In this document: positions 62,093-64,000 of the stretch, one piece after another | Position numbering within the stretch: position 1 is the stretch's first letter | Layout of the letters: every line of letters begins with the position of its first letter | Assembly (NCBI GenBank): GCA_014804445.1 | Contig: JAAUZU010000029.1 | Span: 106,353 to 170,352, forward strand | Direction of reading: 5' to 3' | DNA from: Lachnospiraceae bacterium | GTDB lineage: Bacteria; Bacillota; Clostridia; Lachnospirales; Lachnospiraceae | DNA length: 64,000 nt | The notes under the pieces: model-generated | What the model was told of the DNA's origin: nothing | The model's database searches: none | What the model saw: the letters and a program-made list of their open reading frames with translations, nothing else | Made by a program: the position numbers and the translations under genes

Positions 62093-62128
62093 AATATCGC
62101 ATCGGATGGGAATATCCGATGCGATATT
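62093..62128. terminator. Bidirectional terminator
   Basis: AATATCGCATCGGAT (62093-62107) and ATCCGATGCGATATT (62114-62128) form a perfect 15-bp stem with a six-base loop, between converging genes; A-rich on the left, so it also serves the minus strand. Confidence 0.85.
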
Positions 62129-62150
62129 GCTTCCTGCATTTCCCAAAGGG

Positions 62151-62522
62151 TTAATCTGCCTCTACAATAGGCGAATCCACAGCATTTTTCTTGACGGATT
62201 CAATGCCGTTCATGCAGCCTGCCATTGCCTTATAACCTTCGCTGACAGCGATAATCTGTCCATTGGTAGCTTTCAGGCGGAAGCGGAATTCACCGGCTTT
62301 GTCCGTGTAAACCTCAAATTTGGGATTTTTCTCGGTGGTATAACCTTCCACTGTCTGATTTTCTACAGCGGCTATCGGCGCGTTCTTCTGCACGCTGGCA
62401 ATGCCGTTTTTGCAGGCAGCATCGGAGGAATATACCTCAGAAGTAGCGATTACTTCGCCGTTGCCGGCCTTCAAATCAAATTTTACACCTGTGTTTGTTT
62501 TGCGTATTACAAATTTACCCAT
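62151..62522 (-). CDS. YegP-like protein (two DUF1508 repeats)
   Basis: A 123-residue protein with two DUF1508 repeats: KFVIRKTNTGVKFDLKAGNG ... IATSEVYSSDAACKNGIASV, and KFEVYTDKAGEFRFRLKATN ... GQIIAVSEGYKAMAGCMNGI. Each repeat is a ~55-residue beta-beta-beta-alpha unit. Such proteins are small, cytoplasmic and of unknown function. ATG 62522 has AAGGAGG six bases upstream, which excludes the longer start. Confidence 0.92.
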   Translation of the reverse strand: MGKFVIRKTNTGVKFDLKAGNGEVIATSEVYSSDAACKNGIASVQKNAPIAAVENQTVEGYTTEKNPKFEVYTDKAGEFRFRLKATNGQIIAVSEGYKAMAGCMNGIESVKKNAVDSPIVEAD

Positions 62523-62656
62523 ATGTAACCTCCTTCGTATTGTAGTAAAATAATTATACATGATAATTTGACAAAAGACAACTGCCGCGTAACCGGAAGC
62601 TTGTGTGTATCCGGCAAAAGTCTGTGTATGCAGTAGGATGCGTGCAGAAATGAGGT

Positions 62657-63340
62657 ATGATGAAAAAAGGAATCAAGTATAGAAAATGGGTTTTCTTATG
62701 GCTCGGAATAGCGGCCGTGTTTGCGGCAGCCGTTTTCGGGAAGGGACTTAGCGGCAGGAGAGAAGAGAAGCCGTCCTTTGAGGTGACGGTCAGGGCGGCG
62801 GAATATGTGGGACAGGGCGTGGTTTACAGGCAGCAGGGAGACAGGCTTTACATTGTCACGGCGGGACATGTTCTGGATGCGCTTGCAGACGGGGAAGGCT
62901 GCAGGGTAGCGTTTGGCGGCAAAGAAGAGTGGGAGGCAAAAGTGCTTTACCGCTCTGAAACCGCGGACGTGGCTTTTCTGGAAGTGCATATGGACAGCAG
63001 CGTAACAGGGCTGCAGGCGGTTCCTGTGTCCAGAGAGCATTTTGATTCGCTGGCAGGCGGGGACGGGCTGTGGGCGGTGTCATCCGCAGGCGGCTCTGTG
63101 GAGCGGATTGAAGGAGAATTGATTTATTTCTGGGTTTACTTAGAGGATTTTTCTCTGGATATGATGCTTGCTAAAATGGACTGTCGTGCCGGTATGTCGG
63201 GCTGCGCCATTGTGGAGGAAAACGGATATTTTGTCGGAATTTTATGCGGTGTGAGCAAGACAAGGGAGTCGGCAATCCTGCCTTATTCCATCATAGAATC
63301 GGAATGGATTCAGATGGAGGGGAGAGGAATTCTTAAATGA
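62657..63340 (+). CDS. Membrane-anchored trypsin-like serine protease
   Basis: A 227-residue protein with one N-terminal membrane segment (KWVFLWLGIAAVFAAAVFG) and a chymotrypsin-fold domain. The triad is His71 (IVTAGHVLD), Asp104 (ETADVAFLEV) and Ser181 (CRAGMSGCAIVE). It has no PDZ domain, unlike HtrA, and is short. The domain should lie outside the membrane. Start is ATG 62657 or 62660 (GAGG just upstream favours 62660). No partner is evident; the gene may stand alone. Confidence 0.8.
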   Translation: MMKKGIKYRKWVFLWLGIAAVFAAAVFGKGLSGRREEKPSFEVTVRAAEYVGQGVVYRQQGDRLYIVTAGHVLDALADGEGCRVAFGGKEEWEAKVLYRSETADVAFLEVHMDSSVTGLQAVPVSREHFDSLAGGDGLWAVSSAGGSVERIEGELIYFWVYLEDFSLDMMLAKMDCRAGMSGCAIVEENGYFVGILCGVSKTRESAILPYSIIESEWIQMEGRGILK

Positions 63341-63445
63341 TGATAAAATAGTAACGGGTTTCTTGACATTCTGTTAAAATTGTTCCACAATATGATATGA
63401 AAAAACAGGCGGCTAAGCCGCACAGAATTTGGAATGGAGGGCATT

Positions 63446-64000
63446 ATGACAAAAATAGATATTTTTTCCGGTTTTCTGGGAGCCGGAAAGACGACCTTGA
63501 TTAAAAAACTGTTAAAGGAAGCACTGGCAGATTCCAAGGTGGTGCTGATTGAAAACGAATTTGGAGAAATCGGGATTGACGGTGGTTTCTTAAAGGAAGC
63601 AGGCATTGAAATCAAAGAGATGAATTCCGGCTGTATCTGCTGCTCACTGGTGGGAGATTTCGGCACTTCTTTGAAAGAAGTGCTCACCACTTACGCACCG
63701 GAGCGTATCCTGATAGAGCCGTCCGGCGTGGGCAAGCTTTCCGACGTCATTAAGGCGGTGGAAAATGTGGCGGCGGATACCGAGGTAGAGGTAAACAGCG
63801 CAGTTGCAGTGGTAGACGCTGCAAAATGCAAGATGTATATCAAGAATTTCGGCGAATTTTTCTGCAACCAAATTGCCTATGCAGGAACGATTGTCTTAAG
63901 CAGGACAGCGGGCATGAGTCAGGAGAAACTGGAAAAATGCGTGGAGATGATTCGCGAGTACAACAGTCAGGCGACTATTATCACGACGCCGTGGGAGGAA
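63446..64000 (+). CDS. CobW-family GTPase / metallochaperone, 5' part
   Basis: The first 185 residues of a gene that runs past the window end. Walker A is IFSGFLGAGKTTL, Walker B region VVLIENEFGEIGID, the metal-binding CxCC motif is NSGCICCSL, and RILIEPSGVGKLSDV follows. CobW/COG0523 proteins use GTP to insert zinc or other metals into target proteins. GGAGG five bases before ATG 63446 decides the start. The target metal cannot be inferred here. Confidence 0.9.
   Translation, partial: MTKIDIFSGFLGAGKTTLIKKLLKEALADSKVVLIENEFGEIGIDGGFLKEAGIEIKEMNSGCICCSLVGDFGTSLKEVLTTYAPERILIEPSGVGKLSDVIKAVENVAADTEVEVNSAVAVVDAAKCKMYIKNFGEFFCNQIAYAGTIVLSRTAGMSQEKLEKCVEMIREYNSQATIITTPWEE

Noticed and set aside
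1..64000. tRNA, rRNA or known riboswitch
   Set aside because: No cloverleaf with CCA-proximal motifs, rRNA segment or recognisable riboswitch core was seen by eye; a covariance-model scan would be needed to exclude them fully.

Overview
The window looks like chromosomal DNA of a Gram-positive gut anaerobe of the Clostridia, most likely a Lachnospiraceae member. This rests on purine-rich ribosome-binding sites, LytTR/GHKL regulators, triple large serine recombinases, a SpoIID-like protein and a DUF5717/DUF5716 operon typical of that family. I identified it by recognising families and had no database search. Many gene starts were reset from the longest open frame to the codon with the best-placed ribosome-binding site.

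Left part (1-13.8 kb), mobile DNA: a fragment of an IS5-type transposase; an intact IS110-family transposase with an upstream stretch that may hold its bridge RNA; an Agr/LytTR-like two-component pair; then the end module of an integrative element. That module has a sigma-70-like regulator whose ribosome-binding site lies in an 18-bp hairpin behind a possible leader peptide, a DinG/XPD-like helicase, a small DUF6870-like protein and three tandem, translationally coupled large serine recombinases. No relaxase or conjugation genes are present.

Middle (13.9-27.1 kb), AT-rich accessory island: a DUF2806-like protein, a broken DUF4143 ATPase gene, and a tight four-gene cluster coding for a GHKL ATPase/kinase-like sensor, a receiver-domain protein, an HNH nuclease and an N6-adenine DNA methyltransferase. 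This cluster is the best candidate for an undescribed (restriction-type) defence system. It is followed by small cassettes (BrnT/BrnA-like toxin-antitoxin, a GNAT-like gene with a small partner, a broken lipoprotein gene, an SMI1/KNR4 protein). Full or partial copies of the 3' part of a polysaccharide deacetylase gene and its downstream flank separate them, which suggests repeated insertion or recombination at one target.

Right part (27-64 kb), mostly resident chromosome: an alpha-glucan utilisation locus (AraC and LacI regulators, two GH31 enzymes, maltodextrin ABC transporter, type I pullulanase, 4-alpha-glucanotransferase, GH133 debranching enzyme, HAD hydrolase); a D,D-carboxypeptidase; an Erm-like rRNA methyltransferase behind what looks like a leader-peptide attenuator; a 2.5-kb tandem duplication of a secreted Cys/His-rich protein plus a solute-binding-like lipoprotein; a SpoIID/peptidoglycan-binding protein; the DUF5717-DUF5716 operon (giant scaffold, actin/Hsp70-fold protein, helical-repeat protein, coiled-coil membrane protein, SMI1-LRR protein); a YegP-like protein; a membrane-anchored trypsin-like protease; and the start of a CobW-family GTPase gene cut by the window end.

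The sugar genes fit one pathway: the transporter imports maltodextrins, pullulanase and GH133 remove alpha-1,6 branches, the glucanotransferase reshuffles chains and the GH31 enzymes release glucose, with LacI (and perhaps AraC) control in the intergenic regions.
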